From assembly GCF_014083945.1 (NCBI RefSeq), contig NZ_CP046444.1:2170001-2234000 (forward strand): 64,000 bases of DNA. The letters are read 5' to 3'. Source of the DNA: Granulicella sp. 5B5 (lineage in GTDB: Bacteria > Acidobacteriota > Terriglobia > Terriglobales > Acidobacteriaceae). Position 1 is the first letter of the stretch. Every line of letters begins with the position of its first letter. Positions 27,268 to 35,344 of this stretch are shown piece by piece. A model generated the notes under the pieces. The model was not told where the DNA came from, did not search any database, and was given only the letters and a program-made list of their open reading frames with translations. The position numbers were made by a program, and so were the translations under genes.

Positions 27268-28251
27268 ATGGCGATGCAGGAGATCGGGACGGGGCTGTGG
27301 GTTGAGCGGCTGCACGAGCTCTGGCAGCAGGCGGTTGAGGGTGGACCCTCCCTGCCGTGGGACCTGCAGGGCACCCTGCTTTGCGGCCTGGAGTTGAACC
27401 ACCTGGAGACACTGCGGTACCTGCACCAGGAACGCCCTTCGTTCGAGGCGTTTAAGGCTTGGGTGTTTGCGCTGAATGGGGAGTATCTGACGGAGGCTGC
27501 ACTTGAGCATTTGGATGCGGCGCTGAGCGAAGCGGAGGTCGCGTCGCCGATTGGGAGTTTGGATGATGTGTCGGGGCTGAGTGAGGATGATCTCTCCCAC
27601 TGGGATGAGCATGGGTATGTGGTGGTGAAGCAGGTTGTGAGTGCGGAAGACGCAGAGGCGGCCGAGCTTGCGATCTACGCGCACCTTGAGATGGACCGCG
27701 ACGATCCAGAGAGCTGGTACTCGGAGAAGCTGGGGCACACGATCTGGGTGCCGCTGCTGCGGCATCCGGTGGTGCGCGCGAACCGCTTTGCACCGCGGGT
27801 GGTGAAGGCGTTCGCGCAGTTGTGGGGGCGGGAAGATCTGTGGGCGACGGTGGACCAGACCGGGCTCAACCCGCCGGAGCGGCCGGGGTGGAGGTTTCCG
27901 GGGCCGCATCTGCACTGGGACACTACGCTGGCGGAGCCTCGGTATCTTGGGATTCAGGGCATCCTGTATCTGGCTGAGACCGAGGCGGCGCAGGGGGCGT
28001 TCTGCTGTGTGCCGGGGTTTCATAAACAGCTTGATGCTTGGCTGGAGGCGCTGCCGCAAGGGGTCGATCCGCGGGCTGAGGCGCTGCGGACGTTGAAGGC
28101 GAAGCCGATCGCGGCAGGGCGCGGCGATCTGGTACTGTGGCACCAGTCGTTGCCGCATGGCAGCAGCCCGAACCGGGCGACGCGGCCACGCGTGGTGCAG
28201 TATATGTCGATGCGGCCGACGAAGTGGGCGTACAACGCGGAGTGGAGGTAG
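27268..28251 (+). CDS. Phytanoyl-CoA dioxygenase (PhyH)-like Fe(II)/2-oxoglutarate oxygenase
   Basis: About 327 residues; ATG 27268 chosen, with GTG 27259 and ATG 27274 also possible. The first 90 residues are helical and unlike PhyH. Then LSHWDEHGYVVVKQVVS starts the PhyH domain. Iron ligands: HLHWDTT (HxD near residue 218) and the distal His in VLWHQSLPHGSSPN near 294; the 2-oxoglutarate Arg is expected in NRATRPRVVQYM. GAFCCVPGFHK is typical. It oxidises an unknown substrate. Sits between the HipA-like kinase and DUF3037 genes (6 bp from the latter) as a cargo operon inside the virion cluster. Confidence 0.8.
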   Translation: MAMQEIGTGLWVERLHELWQQAVEGGPSLPWDLQGTLLCGLELNHLETLRYLHQERPSFEAFKAWVFALNGEYLTEAALEHLDAALSEAEVASPIGSLDDVSGLSEDDLSHWDEHGYVVVKQVVSAEDAEAAELAIYAHLEMDRDDPESWYSEKLGHTIWVPLLRHPVVRANRFAPRVVKAFAQLWGREDLWATVDQTGLNPPERPGWRFPGPHLHWDTTLAEPRYLGIQGILYLAETEAAQGAFCCVPGFHKQLDAWLEALPQGVDPRAEALRTLKAKPIAAGRGDLVLWHQSLPHGSSPNRATRPRVVQYMSMRPTKWAYNAEWR

Positions 28252-28257
28252 AGGGCC

Positions 28258-29079
28258 GTGCCGGAGCGATTGCAATGCGAGTTCTCGCTGGTGCGCTATG
28301 TGCCGGATGTGGTGAAGGGTGAGTTTGCCAACATCGGTGTGCTGCTGCGTGCGCCGGGACCTGAAGGCTTGGTGACGGTGCGGTTCACACGCGACTGGAG
28401 CCGCGTGCGCTGCATCGACCCAGGCGCGGATGTCGCGATGCTGGAATCGCTGGAGGAGGAGATTACGCAGCGGCTGCATGGCGGCGTAGAGCTGAAGGTG
28501 AATGCGAAGCCGGTGCTCGAGACGCTGGAGGATACGCTCTCGAACAGTGTGCAGCTGACCGAGATGCGCGGTACGCTCGCGGAGAGCGTGCCGGCGGAGA
28601 TGGAGCAGCTGCTGCGGATGTATGTGGAGCCGCTGAAGGCTGAGGGTGGACGGCGCAAGGTGAGTGGACGTGCGACGATTGCGGCCGAGTTGAGGACGGC
28701 GTTTGAGCGTGCAGGTGTGTGGCGGCTGATGCGCAAGCGGATCGCGGCTTCGCAATATACGCAGGCGGGTGATCCGCTGAAGCTCGACTGCGGGTATCGC
28801 AATGGGCGCGTGAGGATGTTCCAGGCGGTGTCGCTAGGGAACGATGTGGAGGGCGCGAAGGGCCTGGCGTACTCGGCTGCGGCGCTGCGCGAGGGCGTTG
28901 CGCGCGTGGAGGGCGCGGAGCTGGAGCTGACCGCGGTGGTGGAACGGATTTCAACTGTCAGTGAAGAGGAGCAGTACCGCTTTGGCGTGAGTGTGATGGA
29001 GCGGGAGGCGATTCGGGTGCTGACGGTCGCGGACCTCGGGCGGGTTGCCGAGACAGCGAAGCGGGAGTTGCACGTGTAG
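28258..29079 (+). CDS. DUF3037 family protein
   Basis: 273 residues from GTG 28258 with GGAGGTAGAGG just upstream. The N-terminal segment FSLVRYVPDVVKGEFANIGVLL is the hallmark of DUF3037 (a short YVPD...G.F.N.GV motif). The rest is helical with LRMYVEPLK and FERAGVWRLMRKRI. DUF3037 genes commonly accompany HipA-like kinases, so this may be a regulator, antitoxin or substrate of the protein at 26352; that is an inference from neighbourhood. A strong terminator follows, closing the three-gene cargo. Confidence 0.78.
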   Translation: MPERLQCEFSLVRYVPDVVKGEFANIGVLLRAPGPEGLVTVRFTRDWSRVRCIDPGADVAMLESLEEEITQRLHGGVELKVNAKPVLETLEDTLSNSVQLTEMRGTLAESVPAEMEQLLRMYVEPLKAEGGRRKVSGRATIAAELRTAFERAGVWRLMRKRIAASQYTQAGDPLKLDCGYRNGRVRMFQAVSLGNDVEGAKGLAYSAAALREGVARVEGAELELTAVVERISTVSEEEQYRFGVSVMEREAIRVLTVADLGRVAETAKRELHV

Positions 29080-29102
29080 TCCAACCGAAGACTAGAGACT
29101 GC

Positions 29103-29136
29103 AGGGCGTGGCCAATGGCCGCGCCCTTTGCTTTTG
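29103..29136 (+). terminator. Intrinsic terminator between cargo operon and portal
   Basis: AGGGCG-TGGCC (29103-29113) / GGCC-G-CGCCCT (29117-29127) with an AAT loop, then TTTGCTTTT. The portal ribosome site follows at once. Confidence 0.75.
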
Positions 29137-29147
29137 GAGGCGAAGGG

Positions 29148-30389
29148 ATGGGTTTGGGAACGGTAGTGAAACAGATGTGGGAGCGGATGACCGATGTGGA
29201 GGCTGCGGCCGACGATGTTGGGAGTCGTAAGACGCTGGCCGCGCCGCTGGGGCTGAACTCGATCTTTGCTCCATTTCGTGGCAGCGGTGTGCAGCATCAG
29301 TTGCCCAAGCCGACGGCTGCCAACCTGCGGCGGTTTGCGGAGACGCCGGCGGCGCGGCGGGCGATCAACTGCATCAAGGACAAGATCGCGTGCATGGAGT
29401 GGCGCATCGAAGCGCGTCCCGGCTTGCCGGAGGATCCAAACGGCGACCGCGAGCTTCGCGCGGCGGCGTTGATGCGGTCGTTCGAGACGCCCAACGATAC
29501 GGATAGCTTTCGCACGCTGATTGAGCAGGTGATCGAGGACACGCTGATTGGTGGCTTTGGCGCCGCGGAGGTCGAGATCACGGGAGACGATGCGGCGCCG
29601 GTGCGGCTGTATCCAGTGGATGGCGCGACGATCCAGGTGAACTCGTTCTGGGATGGCGATCCGGGCAATCCTCGTTATGCACAGCTGACCTCGCGTCCGG
29701 GTAGCGAAAAGCTGATCCCGCTGCGGGACGATCAGCTGATGTACGTGAAGCTGAATCCTCGCACGCATACGGTGTTTGGCCTGGGCAAGATGGAGGTCGC
29801 GTTCGAGTCCATCACGCAGTTTCTGCAGAGCCATCGCTATGCGGCGCGGCTGGCTTCGAACAGCGTAGTGCAGTATGCGCTGTGGCTGAATAAGCGCACG
29901 CCGGAGCAGCATGAACGGCTCATTCGCTGGTGGCAGGATGAGGTTGAGGGGACAGGGCGCGTGCCGGTGCTCAGCTCGGAGCAGAAGCCCGAGGTGCTGC
30001 GATTTGCAGGTGGCACGGATGCGGACCTGCGGCTGCAGTGGCAGGAGTTTCTGCTGACGATGATTGCGAATGCGTTCGATCTGCCGTCGATGCTGCTGGG
30101 TGTGACGCAGAATGTGAACCGCTCGACGGCGCAGGAGCTTGCCAACGAGGCGTTTCAGAACGCGGTTGTGCCGCTGGCGAAGCTGATAGCGGAGCACCTG
30201 ACGCGCGATGTGATCGCGAAACGGCTGGGGTGGAACGATCTGCGTTTTGTGTGGAGCGAACTTGGCAGCCGCGATGAGCAGGTGGAGCTCAGCATGCAGC
30301 TGGATCTACTGAAGGCCGGGGTGATCTCCGTTGCTGAAGTACGGTCACAGCGTGGGCTGCCGGCGGTCGCGGAACCAGCGGCGCTCTAA
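29148..30389 (+). CDS. Phage portal protein
   Basis: 413 residues from ATG 29148, with GGAGG at 29136-29140. Features of HK97/SPP1-like portals: AINCIKDKIACMEWRIE near residue 75, DTLIGGFGAAEVE, DQLMYVKLNPRTHTVFGLGKMEVA (wing), FLLTMIANAFDLPSMLLG and STAQELANEAFQNAVVPLAK (crown/stem). It forms the dodecameric DNA channel at one capsid vertex. It is followed by the protease and scaffold-like genes in the usual order, although the cargo genes separate it from the terminase. Confidence 0.88.
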   Translation: MGLGTVVKQMWERMTDVEAAADDVGSRKTLAAPLGLNSIFAPFRGSGVQHQLPKPTAANLRRFAETPAARRAINCIKDKIACMEWRIEARPGLPEDPNGDRELRAAALMRSFETPNDTDSFRTLIEQVIEDTLIGGFGAAEVEITGDDAAPVRLYPVDGATIQVNSFWDGDPGNPRYAQLTSRPGSEKLIPLRDDQLMYVKLNPRTHTVFGLGKMEVAFESITQFLQSHRYAARLASNSVVQYALWLNKRTPEQHERLIRWWQDEVEGTGRVPVLSSEQKPEVLRFAGGTDADLRLQWQEFLLTMIANAFDLPSMLLGVTQNVNRSTAQELANEAFQNAVVPLAKLIAEHLTRDVIAKRLGWNDLRFVWSELGSRDEQVELSMQLDLLKAGVISVAEVRSQRGLPAVAEPAAL

Positions 30390-30428
30390 GAGTTTGCAAA
30401 GGTGTGGTCAGAGAAGAAGGAGGCATGC

Positions 30429-31133
30429 GTGAAGGAAGCAGTGCGGTCGGACCCTGCGTCGAGGAGCCGTTCAGGCCTGGACGTGGGTGGAAGAGTGCGT
30501 CGGCGCTGTAACGGTCGCGAGTTGCGTGCGATGGCGGTGGAGTTTCCTGATGTTGCAGGTCACCCCAACCGGCTTCCGTTTGAGGGCTGCCTGACGCTGG
30601 TGGATGTGCCGAGCGACAAGGCGCCCAGCGGCTCGCGCGGGCACCGCGTTGTGTTGACGCGTGAGGCCGCGGAGGCTGCGATGCCGAGCCTGCTCGGCAT
30701 GGCGGTGGACTACAAGGCAGGCTGGGACGGCCATGATGCACGCCAGAAGTGCGGCATCATCACGGCTGCTCATCTGGAAGGGAAGAAGCTGCTGGTGCGG
30801 GGATATCTCTTTGCGCGGGACTTTCCTGAGTTTAGAGGGCCCGAGTTCAGAGGGCCGGAGTTCGACCGTAGCCAGCTTCATCGCACGGAGGCGTTGACGG
30901 GGGGCTTGAGCGCAGAGGCCCCTACGACGATGGGCATGAGCTACGAACTGGCGGATGCGCACGTTGCCGACATGCGCGCGCCGGTCTGGACGCTGACGCG
31001 GGCCACGTTCACCGGTGCTGCCATTCTGCTGCGTGAGAAGGCAGCGTACAGGGCGACTTCGTTTCATGTTCGGCGCGGCGGCGCTCGAAGCGCAGTGCAT
31101 CGCGCTTCAAGGGTGGCTGCGATGCCGGTGTGA
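30429..31133 (+). CDS. Putative prohead/capsid maturation protease
   Basis: 234 residues from GTG 30429 (GGAGG just upstream). Identified by position between portal and scaffold and by a weak protease pattern: a candidate His in GWDGHDARQKCG, then TMGMSYELADAHV with a candidate Ser, and LTRATFTGAAILLREKAAY, a C-terminal pattern seen in capsid proteases. Residues around 135-150 contain the duplicated block EFRGPEFRGPEFDR, arising from a tandem repeat of about 15 bp. The extreme C-terminus is basic (RRGGARSAVHRASR). Not a confident family match. Confidence 0.55.
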   Translation: MKEAVRSDPASRSRSGLDVGGRVRRRCNGRELRAMAVEFPDVAGHPNRLPFEGCLTLVDVPSDKAPSGSRGHRVVLTREAAEAAMPSLLGMAVDYKAGWDGHDARQKCGIITAAHLEGKKLLVRGYLFARDFPEFRGPEFRGPEFDRSQLHRTEALTGGLSAEAPTTMGMSYELADAHVADMRAPVWTLTRATFTGAAILLREKAAYRATSFHVRRGGARSAVHRASRVAAMPV

Positions 31134-31166
31134 GCGAACGATGTCTCAACAGAAGAGGAGAGTTCG

Positions 31167-31622
31167 ATGAAGGAGAAGACCATGTTGGAGTTGACGGAGA
31201 CGATGGAGCGGCTGGAGGCAGTGGCCGAGGCGCTGGAGCAGGCAGCGGAGCGGATCGCAGAGCAGCAGGTGGCGCTTGCTGCGGAGGCGCAGCAGTCGGT
31301 GGGGCGCATTGTTGCGACCGTGGAGACCGCGCGCGAGGCTGAGCTGGAGCGCCGGCTTGCCGAGGCGGAGGGCCAGATTGCGAGTGCTGAACGGAAGATT
31401 GCCGAGTTGACTGCTGCGGCTGCCTCTCCTGTTGTACAAGGCCGCGTGACGCTGCCTGCGGGGATGGCGACGATGCTCGCGAAGCAGGGTGTCGCTCTTG
31501 ATGCCGGTGGGAGCTTTCCGTCGATGGAGAGCAGCGCGATTGATGGCGCGTTGGCGAGCCTGAGCATCGAGCAGCGCATCGCGGTGAAGTCGGAGCTGCT
31601 ACGCGCCGGGCTGATGAGCTAA
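31167..31622 (+). CDS. Coiled-coil protein, probable scaffold
   Basis: 151 residues, AGAGGAG ribosome site before ATG 31167. Residues 5-90 are almost pure heptad-type helix, rich in Ala, Glu and Gln (TMERLEAVAEALEQAAERIA), and the C-terminal third (LSIEQRIAVKSELLRAGLMS) could bind the capsid protein. Size, composition and location directly before the major capsid gene fit an assembly scaffold. No enzymatic motif. Confidence 0.6.
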   Translation: MKEKTMLELTETMERLEAVAEALEQAAERIAEQQVALAAEAQQSVGRIVATVETAREAELERRLAEAEGQIASAERKIAELTAAAASPVVQGRVTLPAGMATMLAKQGVALDAGGSFPSMESSAIDGALASLSIEQRIAVKSELLRAGLMS

Positions 31623-31661
31623 CTCCGCAACGCAAACGCAACGATGCGGTCTTGCCGTTGA

Positions 31662-31689
31662 AGGCACAGCAGAGCGCTGTGCCTTTTCA
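31662..31689 (+). terminator. Intrinsic terminator before the capsid gene
   Basis: Perfect 10-bp stem AAGGCACAGC (31662-31671) / GCTGTGCCTT (31677-31686), five-base loop, then TT. Confidence 0.75.
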
Positions 31690-31737
31690 TTGCGAGGCCG
31701 CCAACAGAGATGTCTGCACCAACACGAGGAGATACGA

Positions 31738-32709
31738 ATGAACCCGAAGTTTACTGAGATCAGCGCGGCAGCGGATTACATCGGCCCCGGCGCCATTGAA
31801 GTGCCCTTGTACCAGACCGAGATCCTGGACCTGGTACGCCGCCGCGGCCCGCTGGGCCAGCGCATCAAGCAGGTGCCCGCGACCGGACATCCCTCGCGCT
31901 TCTTCGAAGAGACGGCGATCCCGTCGCCTGCTGCGTCGGCAGGTTTTGTCGACCCGCGCAACATCGTTGCGCCGCTTGTGCAGCCCACGCGCGTGGAGCA
32001 CAGCGTGCCGCTGAAGGCGCTGGTTGCGCAGATCAACTACAACCTGTTCGATATCGAGCTGGGCAAGCAGCAGAGCCAGTTCGCGTATCTGCAGGCGAAG
32101 GACCTGACCGACACGGTCGATGGCGTTCTGCGCACGCATGACATCGCGTTGTGGAATGGCACGGACACCAGCCTGAGCTCGCCGACGACGGCGCAGTACT
32201 TCGGCATCGCCGGGCAGATTGCCGCGGGCGGCAACTCGGTCAGCATCGGCACCAGCGAGTCGATCGTCGATGGCTTGAAGTCGACCATCGCGCAGATGCT
32301 GTCGAACACCAGCTTTGGCGTGCGCCCCACGGCCATCTATGCGAACCCGGTGCTGCTTGACCTGATCGACCGCGAGATGAAGGCGGAGTTCAATGTGGTA
32401 CTGAACACCAAGCCAATAGAAGGCGGACTGACAGTGAAAACGCTGAGCACGCAGGCCGGCGACATTCCGCTGATCCCGGAGTGGACGCTGCCGTATACAG
32501 GGACCCCGGGCTCGGGTTCGGCTGTGCTGCCTGCGTATATCGTCACCGAAGACCTGATCGAGTACCACTGGCTCGGCGATCCCAACCCGCGCGTCTTCCA
32601 GCTTGGTCTGCCCGGCTCGCTGGCAAGCAAGTATGGGGTGGTCAAGTTCGGTGCGCCGGTGGTCAAGGGCGCCAACTACGCGCACTACCAGGTGCTGGTC
32701 GACCGCTAA
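31738..32709 (+). CDS. Major capsid protein (HK97-fold, SU10-like)
   Basis: 323 residues from ATG 31738. The N-arm starts FTEISAAADYIGPG. RVEHSVPLKALVAQINYNLF and the long helix LQAKDLTDTVDGVLRTHDIALWNG belong to the spine/A-domain region. TSFGVRPTAIYANPVLLDLID and IEYHWLGDPNPRVFQLGLPG are typical of SU10-type coat proteins. No N-terminal delta domain is evident, consistent with a separate scaffold gene. Hairpins flank the gene on both sides (31662 and 32734), so it may be transcribed as its own unit. Confidence 0.85.
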   Translation: MNPKFTEISAAADYIGPGAIEVPLYQTEILDLVRRRGPLGQRIKQVPATGHPSRFFEETAIPSPAASAGFVDPRNIVAPLVQPTRVEHSVPLKALVAQINYNLFDIELGKQQSQFAYLQAKDLTDTVDGVLRTHDIALWNGTDTSLSSPTTAQYFGIAGQIAAGGNSVSIGTSESIVDGLKSTIAQMLSNTSFGVRPTAIYANPVLLDLIDREMKAEFNVVLNTKPIEGGLTVKTLSTQAGDIPLIPEWTLPYTGTPGSGSAVLPAYIVTEDLIEYHWLGDPNPRVFQLGLPGSLASKYGVVKFGAPVVKGANYAHYQVLVDR

Positions 32710-32733
32710 TCCGCGTCGCAGTCAGCTATGCAG

Positions 32734-32765
32734 CGCAGCGGAGAGTGTCCCTCTCCGCTGCGTTG
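32734..32765 (+). terminator. Intrinsic terminator after the capsid gene
   Basis: Perfect 12-bp stem CGCAGCGGAGAG (32734-32745) / CTCTCCGCTGCG (32751-32762) with loop TGTCC, followed by TTG. Confidence 0.7.
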
Positions 32766-32810
32766 TAACCACTCCCGCAACAATGGGCCGCAGGGCAACA
32801 GGAGAGACGA

Positions 32811-33443
32811 ATGGGATACTTACAGCCCGCAGATTACGCGGCATTTGGGCTGAGCGCCGACACCGCCGATGCGTGGGTCACGGCAGCCTCGGCGATGATG
32901 GAGGCCTACTGCAGGCGGCCCTCGCTGCTCGCAGCCAGTTATACCGAGCGGATGCGTGTGCCACTGCGTGCGCAGACAGTGCGCCTCAGCTACACGCCGC
33001 TCATCAGCGTGGATGCTGTACAGGCGCAGTATGCGCGGCCGCGCTTCGGCGATGAATTCGATGGCGACATGTACGGTGGTTATGGCCCTGGTTTGCTCGC
33101 TGGGCCCTACCTCGCGGCGTTTGCAGCGCCTAACCAATGGGTGCCGGTTGATACCTCAACGCTCGATATCAGCCTGCCTACAGGTGAGTTCCGTTTTGCC
33201 TGGAACATGATGGGGCTGCGTTATGCCTATGCGGAGGTCACTTATACGGCAGGGCTCAACACTGTGCCCGATGCCGTGAAGGTGGCGTGCGCGCAGATCG
33301 TCAAGAACGCACAGGCTACGCCGGGACTCAATGTGAAGTCAAGCCGCATGGACACGCTGCAGACGCAGTATTTCAGCGACTCGCTTCTCGATAGTCAGGT
33401 GCAGGCCATCCTTCGGCCTTATGTGGCAGAGAGGTTGGGATGA
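32811..33443 (+). CDS. Phage head-tail connector protein
   Basis: 210 residues from ATG 32811 with GGAGAGACGA upstream. ADAWVTAASAMMEAYCRRP is the helical start of gp6-like connectors (a domain that contacts the portal). AYAEVTYTAGLNTVPDAVKVACAQIVKNA is the diagnostic beta strand plus helix of the family. It forms a ring under the portal. The stop overlaps the ATG of the next gene (33440-33443). Confidence 0.78.
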   Translation: MGYLQPADYAAFGLSADTADAWVTAASAMMEAYCRRPSLLAASYTERMRVPLRAQTVRLSYTPLISVDAVQAQYARPRFGDEFDGDMYGGYGPGLLAGPYLAAFAAPNQWVPVDTSTLDISLPTGEFRFAWNMMGLRYAYAEVTYTAGLNTVPDAVKVACAQIVKNAQATPGLNVKSSRMDTLQTQYFSDSLLDSQVQAILRPYVAERLG

Positions 33444-33847
33444 CCATGCCTGATATCTCTCAAGGCCCGCCGAATGGCCCAATGCGCATCGCGCAGACGT
33501 CGTTGCGAACGGGGAGTGGTTGCGCCGCGCTGTTGCGCATGCCGGGTCTTGCAGCCTCCGGCGATGATGCCGAGCAGCTAGGGCTGGCAACGCCGCAGTT
33601 TCAAGAGCTCTCGCTGGGGCCGGTGGCCTTCCACAAGGCCAACAACAACACACGGCTTATGGTTTCGGCTGCTGCTGTGCTTGCGCTGGTGCAGAGCTTC
33701 GCCTACGACTCCGCGGACGTGCTGTTTCAGTCCGCTGCCGGAGTGCTGATCGAAGGGGTGTTCTACCTGATCACGAACTGCGTGGCCGCTGAGGCGATGG
33801 ACAAGCCCTACTGCTATTGGTTGACGCTGCAGCCGCCAGCTCGATGA
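33440..33847 (+). CDS. Phage neck / head-closure-like protein
   Basis: 135 residues, ATG 33440 overlapping the connector stop (ATGA). The N-terminal 40 residues are Gly/Pro-rich; the rest is beta-rich (FQELSLGPVAFHKANNNTRL, GVLIEGVFYLITN). Assigned by position and size between connector and tail-completion genes; I see no diagnostic motif. Confidence 0.5.
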   Translation: MTMPDISQGPPNGPMRIAQTSLRTGSGCAALLRMPGLAASGDDAEQLGLATPQFQELSLGPVAFHKANNNTRLMVSAAAVLALVQSFAYDSADVLFQSAAGVLIEGVFYLITNCVAAEAMDKPYCYWLTLQPPAR

Positions 33848-33881
33848 CGCTTACTCGCGGTGTTCAAGACTGGGGGATGAT

Positions 33882-34388
33882 GTGCAGAACGCAAAGGACA
33901 CGTTCTACGAAGTGTTGCGCAACCGGATAGCGGCATTGAATCCGGGCCGCACAACGGTGGTGCGCGGCATCACGCGGCCGGCGATTCTGGTGGAAGAAAA
34001 CGAGCTTCCTACGGAGTTTCATCTGCCTGACTGCTTCCGGGTTCGCTGGTTGCAGATGAGCGCAGATGCCAATGGGTGTATGCCATTGATGATGTTGCCG
34101 TGCGCCATCGAATACGAGACGCCGGGTACGTCAGCCAACGGGGGTATGGATCGAGGGCGCACGCTGGCCGCGCTGGATGGCGAGCTGCTCGCGGTGCTGA
34201 ACCAGTGGCCGCAGAGCGCGCAGAAGAACAACTACACTCCGCTGTCCAATGGCCAGCCTGCCGCACCGATGGCAGCTAACATCTGGTGGGGCGAGCCCGC
34301 TTTTGGAGCGATTGAGGTGAAGCAGGACCGGCTCGCCCGCACCGTGACGGTGGTGGTCATGAGCTATCAGGAGGCAGGTGAACTGTGA
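33882..34388 (+). CDS. Phage tail-completion-like protein
   Basis: 168 residues from GTG 33882. The start DTFYEVLRNRIAALNPGRTTVVRG and the middle MLPCAIEYETPGTS look like proteins that cap the neck, and MDRGRTLAALDGELLAVLNQ is a conserved-looking helix. FGAIEVKQDRLARTVTVVVMS gives terminal beta strands. The assignment rests mainly on order. Its TGA overlaps the GTG of the next gene (34385-34388). Confidence 0.5.
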   Translation: MQNAKDTFYEVLRNRIAALNPGRTTVVRGITRPAILVEENELPTEFHLPDCFRVRWLQMSADANGCMPLMMLPCAIEYETPGTSANGGMDRGRTLAALDGELLAVLNQWPQSAQKNNYTPLSNGQPAAPMAANIWWGEPAFGAIEVKQDRLARTVTVVVMSYQEAGEL

Positions 34389-35329
34389 GTGATTCGATTG
34401 AGACGATGCCGCCGCTTGTGCGCCGGGTGCGTGCATATTTTGCGCCGGTGAATCGTGTTGCACATCAGCCAACTATCTTCGATCCGGCACAGATGGGGCT
34501 GTTTGCGTTCAGCGCACCGCCGGCCCCGTGGATCGACCTGGGCTGGATCACCAAGTTCGCAAGACACAGCGGGACAAAAGTGCTGCCGGTAAGGATGGGC
34601 GCTCCTGCGACAACCTACTTGCAGGCACGGACCGAGGTGGAGGCGACTGTCGGCCTGAACTTTGAAAGCTGGGGTAAGCTGCAGCTTTCTCTCTCGTGCG
34701 GAACGCAGCAGTTGAACCTGTTGCATCCTGCGGCTGGCGCAACCGCCGAAGGCTCAGGAGCCGCTGCTGTATCTGCGGTCGCAATCGAGAGCGGTTCCAC
34801 GGCGAGCGTGCTGCAGGTTGGTACGGCAGCGGCAGCGGCGTTCACTGTAGGTCAGTGGGTTGCCGTTGATGTCGATTGCTCAGGGCAGACGGGCTACCTC
34901 GGTAGCGGAGTCAGCGGTGCGTATGTCAGAACCGCGCTCACGGACGTCGACTATGTTCGTCGCATCACGCTCAACGTTTCGCAGATTACCGCGATTGCCA
35001 ATGGCGCGCTCACGCTGCGCACTGCGCTGCTCGCGGGTGTTCCCACGTCTGCGATGAAGGCGAGCCCCGTTGTCGGCTTCTGTGACCGTGAGGGCTCGAG
35101 CTTCTTCCAGGAGTGGTCCGCGCTCTTCGTCGGCGAAGGCCAGCAGGGAGAGCGTGTGCTGTGGCACTACCCACGCCTGCAGGCGCTCAGTGGTGCTGCC
35201 GAAACCAACGTCGCATCAAGTGGAGGGTACGAAAAAGTGGCGCTAGGCGCTGCATTTCGGGCACTCCCGGTGAAGGACCCCGTTGACGGTGAGACGGTGG
35301 TCTGCTTCCGCAGCTACGTCATCGCGTAA
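34385..35329 (+). CDS. Putative major tail tube / virion structural protein
   Basis: 314 residues from GTG 34385, coupled to the gene before. Beta-rich, with an N-terminal YFAPVNRVAHQPTIFDPAQ and a central Ala/Ser/Thr-rich segment (SGAAAVSAVAIESGSTAS) like an inserted domain. EVEATVGLNFESWGKLQLSL resembles strands of tube proteins. The next gene starts 15 bp further on, so there is no room for the chaperone and tape-measure genes that normally follow the tube gene. Confidence 0.5.
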   Translation: MSDSIETMPPLVRRVRAYFAPVNRVAHQPTIFDPAQMGLFAFSAPPAPWIDLGWITKFARHSGTKVLPVRMGAPATTYLQARTEVEATVGLNFESWGKLQLSLSCGTQQLNLLHPAAGATAEGSGAAAVSAVAIESGSTASVLQVGTAAAAAFTVGQWVAVDVDCSGQTGYLGSGVSGAYVRTALTDVDYVRRITLNVSQITAIANGALTLRTALLAGVPTSAMKASPVVGFCDREGSSFFQEWSALFVGEGQQGERVLWHYPRLQALSGAAETNVASSGGYEKVALGAAFRALPVKDPVDGETVVCFRSYVIA

Positions 35330-35344
35330 CGACAAGGAGAGACG

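Noticed and set aside
27214-30197. Long minus-strand frames (513 and 633 codons) opposite the cargo and portal genes
   Set aside because: Arg/Leu/His-rich shadows of the plus-strand PhyH, DUF3037 and portal genes, with no domain, no ribosome site and no conserved motif.
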